The notes beneath the pieces were generated by a model. That model worked only from the letters and a program-made list of their open reading frames with translations, was not told the DNA's origin and ran no database searches. DNA of 64,000 nucleotides, taken from positions 186,001-250,000 of the forward strand of contig NZ_QEOL01000005.1 of the NCBI RefSeq assembly GCF_003096715.1. Reading direction: 5' to 3'. This DNA comes from Paraburkholderia silvatlantica. GTDB lineage: Bacteria > Pseudomonadota > Gammaproteobacteria > Burkholderiales > Burkholderiaceae. The translations under genes and the position numbers were made by a program. Position 1 is the first letter of the stretch, and each line of letters opens with the position of its first letter. Positions 51,707 to 61,232 of this stretch are shown here, piece after piece.

Positions 51707-52498
51707 TCACTGGACGAGCGGACTCGTCGCGGCTTCCAGCGCCGCATTTTCGAGCGTCGCTTCGCAAGCCAGGATCGATACGTACTGCTGTATGGCTTTA
51801 TGGCGTACGCGCTCGCTGAGAAAGCGCGCGATGTCGGCGCAGACTTCGCCGTAGGGCACCGGATCGCCCGGCACGCGCTGGTCCACGCGCACGAGATGAA
51901 AGCCGAAGCGCGTGCGCACGAGTCGCGGCAGCACGCCGATGTCGGCGCAGTCGAACAGCGCCGCTTCGAATTCGGGCACCGTGTCGCCGCGCGTGAGCTG
52001 GCCGAGGCTGCCGCCCACGCCCGCCGAAGGACAGTTCGAATACTGGCGCACCAGCGCCTCGAAGGTGTCGGGCGCCTGCTGCAAATCGCGCAGCGTTTCT
52101 TCGGCCTTCTGGCGCAGCAGCGCGAGCGGCACGCGGTCGGTAATCGCGAAGAGAATGTGGCTCGCGTACACGAGTTCGTTGCGCACGAAGCGCTTCGCGT
52201 GCTGCATGTAGTAGCGCTCGCAGTCTTCGCGCGTGGGCTCGGGCACGCGCAGCTCGCGTTCCAGCAGCGCGTCTAGCGCGCTGTCGTCGAGTTCGGCGCC
52301 GGGCGCCAGCAGGTCCAGCGCCACGGCGCGCTGGCGCAGCAGCTCGTGCACGACGAGCGTGCGCCGCGCGGCGAGCGCGGGGTCCGGGTCGTCGGCGTGA
52401 TTGCGGCACTCGGCCTCGATGGCCGCGAGCCCGATCTCGACGTCGTTCACGCGGGCAGGCAAGCCTGGCGGATCTTGATTGGGGACCGCATTCATCAT
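51707..52498 (-). CDS. Parvulin-type peptidyl-prolyl isomerase in the nar operon
   Basis: Protein of 263 residues with a helical N-terminal part (about 1-115) and a parvulin domain (about 120-220): VYASHILFAITDRVP, SNCPSAGVGGSLGQLTRG and TRFGFHLVRVDQR. It resembles NifM/PpiC-like isomerases. No signal peptide is seen, so it probably acts in the cytosol, perhaps in folding of the nitrate reductase. Paired ATGs at 52493-52498, the outer one with AGGAG eight bases upstream. It lies 31 bases after narI and 33 before narK. Confidence 0.86.
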   Translation of the reverse strand: MMNAVPNQDPPGLPARVNDVEIGLAAIEAECRNHADDPDPALAARRTLVVHELLRQRAVALDLLAPGAELDDSALDALLERELRVPEPTREDCERYYMQHAKRFVRNELVYASHILFAITDRVPLALLRQKAEETLRDLQQAPDTFEALVRQYSNCPSAGVGGSLGQLTRGDTVPEFEAALFDCADIGVLPRLVRTRFGFHLVRVDQRVPGDPVPYGEVCADIARFLSERVRHKAIQQYVSILACEATLENAALEAATSPLVQ

Positions 52499-52529
52499 CG
52501 ATAGCGCTCCTGGTTCCGGTGGTTGCGAT

Positions 52530-53213
52530 TTAGCGCTTGCGCACGAGCTGGTATGGACGGATCAGATAGAACACCGAAGCGATTCCGCTCCAGATATGGA
52601 CCATGCGCGTGAAGGGCGAGACGAGGAAGATCGTGAAGCCGAGCGCGATATGGGTTTGATACACGAGCGGCACGCCGTCGAGCAGTCCGGCGATATTGGG
52701 CCGGAACGTCACTACGCCTTTCACGTAGTCGGTGAGCTGTTCGAACATCACGCCGTCCATGTGGTGCGACGAGAGCACCACGGTCGCAAGGCCGAGCGCG
52801 AGTTGCGCCCATAGCATGAACACGATGAGGATGTCCGATGCTTTGCTGTTCACGCGGATGCGCGTGTCGCCGAGCCGCCGCACGATCAGGATCGTGAGCC
52901 CGACAATGGCGAAGCTGCCGGCTATGCCGCCCGCGACCATCGCGAGCAACTGGTGCACGGTGGCCGACATGAATGGCGCGGTGAGCCAGTGCGGTGCGAG
53001 AAAGCCGACAAAGTGGCCCAACACCACGACGAGAACGCCCCAGTGGAACAGGTTGCTGCCAAGGCGCAGCGCGCCGCGCCGCAGCAGTTGCGAGGAGTCG
53101 CTCTTCCACGTGTACTGCTCGCGATCGAAGCGCACGAGCGAGCCGAACAGCAGGACGGCCAGACAGATATACGGATAGATGCCGAACAGAAACTGATGGA
53201 GGTATTGGCCCAT
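52530..53213 (-). CDS. narI: Respiratory nitrate reductase gamma subunit (cytochrome b)
   Basis: Membrane cytochrome b of 227 residues with five helices, MGQYLHQFLFGIYPYICLAV at the start and His ligands in LFHWGVLVVVLGHFVGF and ALGFTIF-region His/RMVHIWS. It binds two haems and passes electrons from quinol to NarH. ATG 53211-53213 has AGGAG five bases upstream; the ORF to 53342 overlaps narJ-downstream sequence and is not used. The family length is about 225. Confidence 0.95.
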   Translation of the reverse strand: MGQYLHQFLFGIYPYICLAVLLFGSLVRFDREQYTWKSDSSQLLRRGALRLGSNLFHWGVLVVVLGHFVGFLAPHWLTAPFMSATVHQLLAMVAGGIAGSFAIVGLTILIVRRLGDTRIRVNSKASDILIVFMLWAQLALGLATVVLSSHHMDGVMFEQLTDYVKGVVTFRPNIAGLLDGVPLVYQTHIALGFTIFLVSPFTRMVHIWSGIASVFYLIRPYQLVRKR

Positions 53214-53271
53214 GACGGCTCCTTGCTTGCGGTGTGCGAACAACGTGCCCAGCCGGCGTGTTGCGTTTCTT

Positions 53272-53979
53272 TCAGCGTGATGCTCGCCGCGGGTGGAACG
53301 CCACGGGCGCCAGGGAAGGCACTGCAGCCGGGCGCTCCGCACCCATGAATTGCACAGGTTCGTCGGCCCATGCCGCGTCGAGCGCCCGCAGATGCTCCTT
53401 GTCGTGCGGTTTGCCTGCGTCGTCGTCGTGCGCGGCCTCGGGCAGATCGGTGCCGCCCGCGCCCGCGAGCGGCAGCAGCGCGCCGGTCACGTAGGCGTAG
53501 TGGCTGTTGCGCCGGCTCAGCTCCTGCGTGATCGACTGCAGGATCGCGACGGTTTCGCCAAGCAGCGCGCGCGCCTCGCTGGTCTCCAGAATCGAGAGGT
53601 ATTCGAGGAACACGGGCAGATAGTCGGGCAACTGGCCCGGCTGCAACAGCATGCCGTGCTTCTCGTAGGTCTGGACGAGGTCGATCATCGCCTGGCCGCG
53701 ATCGCGCGACTCGCCGTGCACGTGCTCGAACAGATGCAGCGACGTTGCGCGGCCACGGTCGAACAACGCGACGTAGTTTTCCTGCAGTGCGAGCAGATCG
53801 CGCGAATCGAGATAGTCGAGGAAGCGTTCGAGCTTCCCGCGCGCCTCGGCGCCGAACGCGCGCTCGCTGCGCACCATCGCGCGCAGTTCGTGCACGGCCT
53901 CGATGAGCGGCGCATCGGGATACTCGAGTAGTGACGCAACGAGCCGGTACGTCATGGGCTGGGGTCGAGCCGCGAACAT
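53272..53979 (-). CDS. narJ: Nitrate reductase molybdenum cofactor assembly chaperone
   Basis: Cytosolic chaperone of 235 residues of the TorD/NarJ family. Motifs are MTYRLVASLLEYPDAPLIEA, LFDRGRATSLHLFEHVHGESRDRGQAM and LPDYLPVFLEYLS. It binds the NarG N-terminus and guides cofactor insertion before NarGH attaches to NarI. ATG 53977-53979 has AGGAG eight bases upstream, within the end of narH (TGATCATG). The acidic C-terminal stretch (EAAHDDDAG) is typical. Confidence 0.94.
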   Translation of the reverse strand: MFAARPQPMTYRLVASLLEYPDAPLIEAVHELRAMVRSERAFGAEARGKLERFLDYLDSRDLLALQENYVALFDRGRATSLHLFEHVHGESRDRGQAMIDLVQTYEKHGMLLQPGQLPDYLPVFLEYLSILETSEARALLGETVAILQSITQELSRRNSHYAYVTGALLPLAGAGGTDLPEAAHDDDAGKPHDKEHLRALDAAWADEPVQFMGAERPAAVPSLAPVAFHPRRASR

Positions 53980-53981
53980 GA

Positions 53982-55505
53982 TCAGATCTCCTGAATGGGG
54001 ATCTTGCGATGCCCGTTCTTCGGCGCGAACAGGCTCGCCTCCGATTTGCCGTCCGAGCAGCCGTTGCCGAACGTGAAGCCGCACGACGAGCGCAAGTCGA
54101 AGGCGTTTTCCGCGTACTCGCGGTGCGTGGTGGGAATCACGAAGCGGTCTTCGTAGTTCGCGATCGCGAGATAACGGTACATTTCCTCGACCTGGGCGAG
54201 CGAGAGCCCCGCTTGCGAGAGCACCTGCGGCGCATCCACGCGATCGACATGACGCGCGCGCATGAACGCGCGCATGGCGAGCAGACGTTCCAGCGCGATC
54301 TGAACCGGCTTTTCGTCGCCGGCGGTGAGAAGGTTCGCGAGGTAGCGCAGCGGAATGCGCAGCGCATGCACGTCGGGCAGCCAGCCGTTCATGCCCAGTT
54401 CGCCGCTATTGGCGGCCGCGTTGATGGGCGAGAGCGGCGGCACGTACCAGACCATCGGCAGCGTACGGTACTCGGGGTGCAGCGGGAAGGCGATGCGCCA
54501 GTCGATCGCCATCTTGTAGACGGGCGAGCGCTGTGCGCCGTCGATCCACGCCTGCGGAACGCCGTCGCGCGCGGCCTGCTCGATCACGGCGGGATCGAAC
54601 GGGTCGAGGAAGACGTCGAGTTGCGCCTGGTAGAGATCCTTTTCGTCGGCGACGCTCGCGGCTTCGCGAATGCGGTCGGCGTCGTAGAGCAGCACGCCGA
54701 GATAGCGAATGCGCCCAACGCAGGTTTCCGAGCAGACTGTGGGTTGCCCCGCCTCGATACGCGGATAGCAGAAGATGCACTTCTCGGCCTTGCCGCTCTG
54801 CCAGTTGAAATAAATCTTCTTGTACGGGCAGCCCGAAACGCACATGCGCCAGCCGCGGCACTTGTCCTGATCGATCAGCACGATGCCGTCTTCCTCGCGC
54901 TTGTAGATCGACCCTGAAGGGCACGCCGCCACGCATGCCGGATTCAGGCAGTGCTCGCACAGGCGCGGCAGATACATCATGAAGGTGTTCTCGAACTCGC
55001 CGTAGATCGCCTTCTGCACGTTCTCGAAGTTATAGTCCTTCGAACGTTTCTCGAACTCGCCGCCGAGAATTTCCTCCCAGTTCGGGCCCCACTCGATCTT
55101 CTCCATGCGCTCGCCGCTCACGAGCGAGCGCGGCCGCGCAACCGGCGTGGCGTTCGTGTTGCCCGCTTCCTGCAGATGCGCGTAGTCGAACGTGAAGGGC
55201 TCGTAGTAGTCGTCGATCTCCGGCAGATGCGGATTCGCGAAGATTTGGGCAAGCAGGCGCCACTTGCCGCCCAGCCGCGGCTCGATCTGGCCGTCGGCCT
55301 TGCGCACCCAGCCGCCGCGCCAGCGCTCCTGGTTCTCCCATTCCTTCGGGTAGCCGATGCCGGGCTTCGTCTCGACGTTGTTGAACCACGCGTATTCCAT
55401 CCCCTCGCGGCTCGTCCAGACGTTCTTGCAGGTGACCGAACACGTATGGCAGCCAATGCACTTGTCGAGGTTCAGCACCATCGCGATCTGCGCGCGCACT
55501 TTCAT
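53982..55505 (-). CDS. narH: Respiratory nitrate reductase beta subunit
   Basis: Iron-sulfur subunit of 507 residues. Cluster motifs in order: CIGCHTCSVTCKNVW (about 16-30), CEHCLNPACVAACPSGSIY (about 184-202), CRGWRMCVSGCPYKK, where Trp replaces one Cys and gives the 3Fe-4S site as in known NarH, and CIFC/CSETCVGRIRYLG. It carries electrons from NarI haem to NarG. The ATG overlaps the narG stop (ATGA), so the two are coupled. Confidence 0.96.
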   Translation of the reverse strand: MKVRAQIAMVLNLDKCIGCHTCSVTCKNVWTSREGMEYAWFNNVETKPGIGYPKEWENQERWRGGWVRKADGQIEPRLGGKWRLLAQIFANPHLPEIDDYYEPFTFDYAHLQEAGNTNATPVARPRSLVSGERMEKIEWGPNWEEILGGEFEKRSKDYNFENVQKAIYGEFENTFMMYLPRLCEHCLNPACVAACPSGSIYKREEDGIVLIDQDKCRGWRMCVSGCPYKKIYFNWQSGKAEKCIFCYPRIEAGQPTVCSETCVGRIRYLGVLLYDADRIREAASVADEKDLYQAQLDVFLDPFDPAVIEQAARDGVPQAWIDGAQRSPVYKMAIDWRIAFPLHPEYRTLPMVWYVPPLSPINAAANSGELGMNGWLPDVHALRIPLRYLANLLTAGDEKPVQIALERLLAMRAFMRARHVDRVDAPQVLSQAGLSLAQVEEMYRYLAIANYEDRFVIPTTHREYAENAFDLRSSCGFTFGNGCSDGKSEASLFAPKNGHRKIPIQEI

Positions 55506-58500
55506 GAGCTCTCTCCTTCGCGAACGGCCGCATTTACAGCGGGGTTGACGGCGGGGTTGACCGCGGCAGGCAAGGGACCAACCGGCGTTTCCTCCGCGTC
55601 GAGCCAGTCGACGTTCTTCATCTTGCGCACGATGAGGAATTCATCGCGATTCGAGCCGACCGTGCCGTAGTAGTTGAAGCCGTAAGCGAGCTGCGCATAG
55701 CCGCCGATCATGTGCGTGGGCTTGAGTGAAATGCGCGTCACCGAGTTGTGAATGCCGCCGCGCGTGCCCGTTATTTCGGACCCCGGCGTATTCACGATCT
55801 TTTCCTGCGCGTGGTACATCATCACCATGCCGCGCGGAATACGCTGGCTCACCACGGCGCGCGCGCAAAGCGCGCCGTTCGCGTTGAAGCATTCGATCCA
55901 GTCGTTGTCGGCCACGCCGATCTGCGCCGCGTCCTGCTCCGAAATCCACACGATCGGGCCGCCGCGCGAGAGCGTGAGCATCAGCAGGTTGTCGGTGTAA
56001 GTGCTGTGAATGCCCCACTTCTGGTGCGGCGTGATGAAGTTCAGCGCGAGTTCGGGGTTGCCGTTCGAGCGCGCGCCGGTCATTTTCTCGTAGCTGCCCG
56101 TGTCGATAGGCGGCTTGTACACGCACAGCGCCTCGCCGAACGCGCGCATCCACGCATGGTCCTGGTAGAGCTGCTGGCGGCCGCTGAGCGTGCGCCAGGG
56201 AATCAGTTCGTGCACGTTCGTATAACCCGCGTTGTACGACACGTGCTCTGACTCGATGCCGCTCCAGGTTGGCGACGAAATGATCTTGCGCGGTTGCGCC
56301 TGGATATCGCGAAAGCGGATCTTCTCGTCGGCGCGGGCGTCGGCGAGATGGGCGTGCTCGATGCCGGTGAACTTCGAAAGCGCTTCCCACGCCTTTTTGG
56401 CGACCGCGCCGTTCGTTTCGGGCGCGAGCGAGAGAATCGTCTCCGCGGCGTCGAGCGCGGTCTCGATGCGCGGGCGCCCTTTCGCATCGCCAGCGTCCTC
56501 GGACTGATCGCGGTAGTTCAGTGCGCCGAGTTCGTGGACCTCGTCCTCCGTATTCCAGCTAATGCCTTTGCCGCCGTTTCCGAGCTTGTCCATGAGCGGA
56601 CCCAGCGAGGTGAAGCGGTGATACGTCTCGGGGTAGTTGCGCTCGAGCGTGACCACGCCCGGCATGGTCTTGCCCGGAACCGGCTCGCATTCGCCGCGCT
56701 TCCAGTCGTCCACGCCGAAGGGCTGTGCCAGTTCGCCCGCGGCGTCGTGCGCGATGGGCGCGAGCACCACGTCGCGCTCCACGCCGAGATGGCCGACGCT
56801 CAGCTCGGAAAAGCGCTTTGCGATGGCCTTGAAGATCTCCCAGTCGCTGCGCGCCTGCCATGCGGGGTCCACCGCAGCGGAAAGCGGATGAATGAACGGG
56901 TGCATGTCGGACGTGTTCATGTCGTCCTTCTCGTACCACGTGGCCGTGGGCAGCACGATGTCCGAGTACATGCAGGTGGTGGACATGCGGAAGTCCAGCG
57001 TGCAGAGCAAGTCGAGCTTACCCTCGGGCGCCTGCTCATGCCAGACGACTTCTTCGGGACGCGGCACGCTGTCCTTCACCACTTCCTCGCCTTGCACACC
57101 GTTCGTCGTGCCAAGCAGATGCTTGAGGAAATACTCGTGTCCCTTGCCCGACGAACCGAGCAGGTTCGAGCGCCACACGAAGAGGTTGCGCGGAAACACG
57201 GCGGGATTGTCGGGGTCCTCGCAGGCGAGCTTGAGGCTGCCGTCTTTCAGGCGGCGCGCGACTTCGGCACCGGCCTTCGCGGGGTCTTCGAGCGCGCGGC
57301 CAAGCGCGAGCGGATTGCTCGTGAGTTGCGGAGCCGAAGGCAGCCAGCCCATGCGCTCGGCGCGCACGTTGTAGTCGATCGGCGCGCCGTGGTAGTCGGC
57401 CTTGTTCGCGAGCGGCGAAAGCAGGTCCGTGGGATTCATCGGATCGTAGCGCCACTGGTCTGTGTGTGCGTAGAAGAACGATGTGGCGTTCATCTGGCGC
57501 GGCGGCCGGTTCCAGTCGAGCGCGAACGCGAGCGCGGTCCAGCCTGTTTGCGGGCGCAATTTTTCCTGGCCCACGTAATGCGACCAGCCGCCACCGGACT
57601 TGCCGATGCAGCCGCACATCACGAGCATGTTGATGATGGCGCGATACGCCATGTCCATGTGGAACCAGTGATTGATGCCCGCACCGATGATCACCATCGA
57701 ACGGCCTTCGGTCTTGTCGGCGTTCTCGGCGAACTGGCGCGCGACGTTGATGACGTCCGCGCGCTTTACGCCCGTAATCGCTTCCTGCCACGCGGGCGTG
57801 TAGGGCACGTCGTCGTCGTAGCCATGCGCGAGGTCCTTGCCGCCCAGGCCCTGATCGAGGCCGTAGTTCGCCACGAAGAGATCGTAGACGGTAGCCACGA
57901 GCCGCTCGCCGGCGGGCGTCGCCACGCGCCGCACGCCGATGCGGCGGCTCAGCACCGGCGCGTGCGAGGTGTGCGGGAAGTGCGGATGCGCGACGTTGCC
58001 GAAGTAGGGGAACAGCACGTCCACCACATCGTCGTGCTTTTCCACGAGCGAGAGCGCGGGCTTGAGCGGCGCGCCATCGACGCTTTCCTCGCGCAGGTTC
58101 CACTTGCCGCGATCGGCGCCTTCCTGCTGGCCCCAGCGAAAACCCACCGAGCCGAGCGGCACCGCGAACTCGCTGGTCGCGCTATCGATCACCACGGTCT
58201 TCCACTCGGGGTTGTTGTCCTGCGCGAGTGCGCCGTCGAAGTCGCAGGCGCGCAGATAGCGGTCGGGCACGTACTGGCCGCCGCGCTCGACGAGCGTGAC
58301 GAGACAGGACATGTCGGTGAAACGGCTGCAATAGTCGGCGAAATAGGCGCTCTTGCCTGCGAGGTGATACTCCTTGAGGATCACGTGGCCCATGGCGAGC
58401 GCGAGCGCCGCGTCGGTGCCTTGCCTGGGATGCAGCCAGATGTCGCCGAACTTCGCGCCTTCGGCGTAGTCGGGGAAGATCGAAACGATCTTCGCGCCGC

Positions 58501-59317
58501 GATAGCGCGCTTCCACCATGAAGTGCGCGTCCGGCGTGCGCGTTTGCGGCACGTTCGACCCCCACATCACGATGAACGACGAGTTGTACCAGTCGGCGGA
58601 CTCGGGCACGTCGGTCTGCTCGCCCCACGTTTGCGGCGAGGCGGGCGGCAGGTCGCAGTACCAGTCGTAGAACGAGAGGCACACGCCGCCGATGAGCGAG
58701 AGATAGCGCGAGCCGGCCGCGTACGACACCATCGACATCGCGGGAATGGGCGAGAAGCCGATCACGCGGTCGGGGCCGTGACGCTTGACGGTGTGGACGT
58801 TCGCTGCGGCCGCGATTTCGAGCACTTCGCTCCAGTCTGCCCGCACGAAGCCGCCAAGACCGCGCCGCGTTTGATAGCTTTTGCGCGCGGCATCGTCGTC
58901 GACAATCGCCGCCCACGCGGCAACGGGGTCGAGCGTGCGGCGCTTTTCGCGCCACAGCTTCACGAGCGCGCTGCGCACGAGCGGATACTTGAGGCGATTG
59001 GCGCTGTAGAGATACCACGAATAGGATGCGCCGCGTGAGCAGCCGCGCGGTTCGTGATTGGGCATGTCAGGGCGCGTGCGCGGGTAGTCGGTTTGCTGCG
59101 TTTCCCACGCGACAATGCCGCCCTTCACATAGATTTTCCACGAGCATGAGCCCGTGCAATTCACGCCGTGCGTGGAGCGTACGATCTTGTCGTGCTGCCA
59201 GCGTGTACGGTACGCCTCCTCCCATTTTCTGTCTTCGTCTGTGACGGCACCGTGACCGTCCGCGAATTGTGTTCGTGCCGCCGTGAAGTAACGCAGACGA
59301 TCCAGAAAATGGCTCAT
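55502..59317 (-). CDS. narG: Respiratory nitrate reductase alpha subunit
   Basis: Molybdopterin-dependent catalytic subunit of 1271 residues, reducing nitrate to nitrite on the cytosolic side. The N-terminus has the FeS motif THGVNCTGSCSWKIYVKGG with the His ligand, then GCSRGASYSWYLYSANR; later WGSNVPQTRTPDAHF, which contains part of the Mo site. The TIGAGINHWFHMD-like stretch is present. ATG 59315-59317 has GGAG upstream. The C-terminus carries a short AVNP repeat (about residues 1250-1265) encoded by a small tandem repeat. First gene of narGHJI-ppiC-narK. Confidence 0.97.
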   Translation of the reverse strand: MSHFLDRLRYFTAARTQFADGHGAVTDEDRKWEEAYRTRWQHDKIVRSTHGVNCTGSCSWKIYVKGGIVAWETQQTDYPRTRPDMPNHEPRGCSRGASYSWYLYSANRLKYPLVRSALVKLWREKRRTLDPVAAWAAIVDDDAARKSYQTRRGLGGFVRADWSEVLEIAAAANVHTVKRHGPDRVIGFSPIPAMSMVSYAAGSRYLSLIGGVCLSFYDWYCDLPPASPQTWGEQTDVPESADWYNSSFIVMWGSNVPQTRTPDAHFMVEARYRGAKIVSIFPDYAEGAKFGDIWLHPRQGTDAALALAMGHVILKEYHLAGKSAYFADYCSRFTDMSCLVTLVERGGQYVPDRYLRACDFDGALAQDNNPEWKTVVIDSATSEFAVPLGSVGFRWGQQEGADRGKWNLREESVDGAPLKPALSLVEKHDDVVDVLFPYFGNVAHPHFPHTSHAPVLSRRIGVRRVATPAGERLVATVYDLFVANYGLDQGLGGKDLAHGYDDDVPYTPAWQEAITGVKRADVINVARQFAENADKTEGRSMVIIGAGINHWFHMDMAYRAIINMLVMCGCIGKSGGGWSHYVGQEKLRPQTGWTALAFALDWNRPPRQMNATSFFYAHTDQWRYDPMNPTDLLSPLANKADYHGAPIDYNVRAERMGWLPSAPQLTSNPLALGRALEDPAKAGAEVARRLKDGSLKLACEDPDNPAVFPRNLFVWRSNLLGSSGKGHEYFLKHLLGTTNGVQGEEVVKDSVPRPEEVVWHEQAPEGKLDLLCTLDFRMSTTCMYSDIVLPTATWYEKDDMNTSDMHPFIHPLSAAVDPAWQARSDWEIFKAIAKRFSELSVGHLGVERDVVLAPIAHDAAGELAQPFGVDDWKRGECEPVPGKTMPGVVTLERNYPETYHRFTSLGPLMDKLGNGGKGISWNTEDEVHELGALNYRDQSEDAGDAKGRPRIETALDAAETILSLAPETNGAVAKKAWEALSKFTGIEHAHLADARADEKIRFRDIQAQPRKIISSPTWSGIESEHVSYNAGYTNVHELIPWRTLSGRQQLYQDHAWMRAFGEALCVYKPPIDTGSYEKMTGARSNGNPELALNFITPHQKWGIHSTYTDNLLMLTLSRGGPIVWISEQDAAQIGVADNDWIECFNANGALCARAVVSQRIPRGMVMMYHAQEKIVNTPGSEITGTRGGIHNSVTRISLKPTHMIGGYAQLAYGFNYYGTVGSNRDEFLIVRKMKNVDWLDAEETPVGPLPAAVNPAVNPAVNAAVREGESS

Positions 59318-59804
59318 GGCATCTCCAGCTTGTATGTGCGTCGGGGACCTCCGTATTTAAAAGTAGGAACAAGAAGAAGTAAAGGGTATGAATGTCATTA
59401 CTTTCGACGTATTTCCTCTGATATACCGACTTTCGCACTATTTTTCGGGCAGGCGGTAAAGCGCAGGTTATGCGAAATGCACGTTGTTTGCGGATATGTT
59501 TGAAAACAATTCGTATCTTGAAGCTTTTCGTCGATGAAGAAAATTCCCGTGATTTCATGGGTGAATCGCTCGGCTGGGCGCGGATCGCTTTTTCCAGATT
59601 GCATCTGGGGGATGGAAACGACTCGTAAATCAGGTGTAAAAAGACAGGTAATTTTTTGTAATTGATTGAAATTATCGCCATCCTGAATTTTGCTTCGCGC
59701 CGAATTGCGCGATCGTTGTGGGTGCATGAATCTGGAATGGTGATTCCCGCTCGTTTCGCACCCGACATATTTCCGGCGCACCCGGCGCGGTCGCCTTGCG
59801 CGCA
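59318..59804. other. Intergenic region upstream of narG
   Basis: About 490 bases, AT-richer from 59350 to 59700, and no supported gene. A NarL-like heptamer TACTTCT is on the minus strand at 59375-59381, near the narG start. TTGAT half-site of an FNR box is at 59663, but the second half is poor. Other frames across here are shadows. Confidence 0.45.
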
Positions 59805-60635
59805 TCAGGACGCGTGGTCGCGCAATGCCTGAGCGGTCTGCGGATCGGCGGGAAAAAACGCTTCGATTGCGAGTTCGGAAAGCGTGATGTCGACCGGTGT
59901 GCCGAACACGGTGGTCGTGCTGTAGAACGCCAGTTCTCCAGACCCCGTGCGCACGCGCAGCGGCACGGCAATGTGATGCGCGATCGGCTCGGCGCTCACG
60001 TTCGCTACGCCCGGGGGCGTGGGATATGCCGCGAGTTCCTCGTACAACGCGGCGAGCGCCGGGTCGGCGCTCGCGTCGATCTGACGTTGCAGGCGCGTGA
60101 GCAGGTGCGCGCGCCACGCGTGCCAGTTGACGATGCGCGGCGCCATGCCCTCGGGATGCAGCGAAAGCCGCAGCGCATTGACGGGTGCGGCGAGCAGCGC
60201 AGACGAAGCGTCGCCGATGAGCGGAGCGAGCGCGCCGTTCGTGGCGACGATATTCCAGTGGCGGTCCACGGCCACGGCGGGATACGGCTCGTGACCGCGC
60301 AGCACGAGATCGACAGCCTCGCGCGCGGCGGCGAGCTGCGGGTCGTCGAGCGCGCGTTCGCGATAGAGCGGCGCATAGCCCGCCGCCACGAGTAGCGCGT
60401 TGCGCTCGCGCAGCGGCACATCGAGCTGCCCGGCCAGATGCATGACCATCTCGCGGCTCGGCATTGCGCGGCCCGATTCGACGAAGCTCAAATGCCGAGT
60501 CGAAATCCCGGCTTCGGTTGCGAGCAGCAACTGGCTCATGCGCCGGCGCATGCGCCAGTCGCGCAGCATCTCGCCGATGCTGCGGCGCCCCGCGCCCGAT
60601 GCCGCGGCGGGCAGGATGGAAGCGAGCGTGTTCAT
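59805..60635 (-). CDS. XRE-family regulator with MmyB-like ligand domain
   Basis: Protein of 276 residues. The N-terminal helix-turn-helix (about 20-80) reads LRDWRMRRRMSQLLLATEAGISTRHLSFVESGR, split here by normal helix spacing. The C-terminal domain (about 95-270) contains NIVATNGALAPLIGDAS and resembles the MmyB/PAS-like ligand domain. The upstream frame to 60665 begins with TTG and is not used; ATG 60635 is the first good start, though no clear ribosome site precedes it. A small dyad AAACC-TCG-GGTTT at 60712-60724 lies in its promoter region. Target unknown. Confidence 0.83.
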   Translation of the reverse strand: MNTLASILPAAASGAGRRSIGEMLRDWRMRRRMSQLLLATEAGISTRHLSFVESGRAMPSREMVMHLAGQLDVPLRERNALLVAAGYAPLYRERALDDPQLAAAREAVDLVLRGHEPYPAVAVDRHWNIVATNGALAPLIGDASSALLAAPVNALRLSLHPEGMAPRIVNWHAWRAHLLTRLQRQIDASADPALAALYEELAAYPTPPGVANVSAEPIAHHIAVPLRVRTGSGELAFYSTTTVFGTPVDITLSELAIEAFFPADPQTAQALRDHAS

Positions 60636-60711
60636 GCCGGCGATTCTAGCGAAATGCGTGGGCAAGGCGATTACGTCTGAGGTAAGGAAGCCGCCGGGAA
60701 CGGATATATGA

Positions 60712-60724
60712 AAACCTCGGGTTT
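60712..60724. promoter_or_regulatory. Small inverted repeat in the XRE/small-protein divergent gap
   Basis: AAACC-TCG-GGTTT, 5-bp arms, 77 bases before the XRE gene start and 100 before the small membrane protein. XRE regulators often bind such short dyads, but the match is weak evidence. Confidence 0.25.
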
Positions 60725-60823
60725 ATGTTTCTGCTGCATTCGTGAACGACGTTTACCGTATGCCGCACTATCGCCTAGAATGAAAAATCTCACGGACTGT
60801 GGCGTCGCGCAGAGGAGACTGCC

Positions 60824-60985
60824 ATGAGGGAAACCGTTGCTGCTTATCTGCTCGGACCAGGCGTCATGTTGCTGGTGTGCGCGGCCATGTGGGCCGTGTC
60901 GCGCCGCAGCAGAGGCACGCTCGAGGCGCGCCTGACTCGCTGGCTCGACGCGCATCGGCCGCACGGCATGCGTCACAAGCATTGA
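60824..60985 (+). CDS. Small membrane protein of 53 residues
   Basis: ORF starting ATG 60824 with AGAGGAG six bases upstream. The product has a single hydrophobic helix (about 8-26, YLLGPGVMLLVCAAMWAV) and then a basic tail (SRRSRG...RHKH), which by the positive-inside rule would lie in the cytosol. No family is recognised. It is divergent from the XRE regulator. The good ribosome site and membrane segment make it credible, but there is no expression data. Confidence 0.6.
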   Translation: MRETVAAYLLGPGVMLLVCAAMWAVSRRSRGTLEARLTRWLDAHRPHGMRHKH

Positions 60986-61232
60986 GCGTGCCAGCGCCGC
61001 GCCGGTTTGCGCGTTTGCCTGAACGCATCGCGAACGGATCGCGACAGGGCTCGTCAGATAAATTCAATAGCATTCCGAATCAATTCCCGGATTAGTTCCC
61101 AGGTTGGTTCATTTCGCTCCCGCGCGTGGCGCGCCTTTTGCGCGTGCCGCCTCGTCTGTCACTGCCGCCTCACGTCGAGGGAACTGAGCGTGCGTCTCGC
61201 GGTCATTCCGATATTGCATACCGGAGCCCTTC

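Noticed and set aside
56294-59038. Very long open frame (914 codons) on the plus strand opposite narG
   Set aside because: narG is unmistakable. The antisense frame is open because of GC3 codon bias, has an Arg/His/Ala-rich product and no family features. The same holds for 16345-18360 opposite cyoB and 39021-40877 opposite ceoB.
59663-59677. FNR half-site TTGAT upstream of narG
   Set aside because: The second half matches at only three of five positions, and it lies about 350 bases from the narG start.
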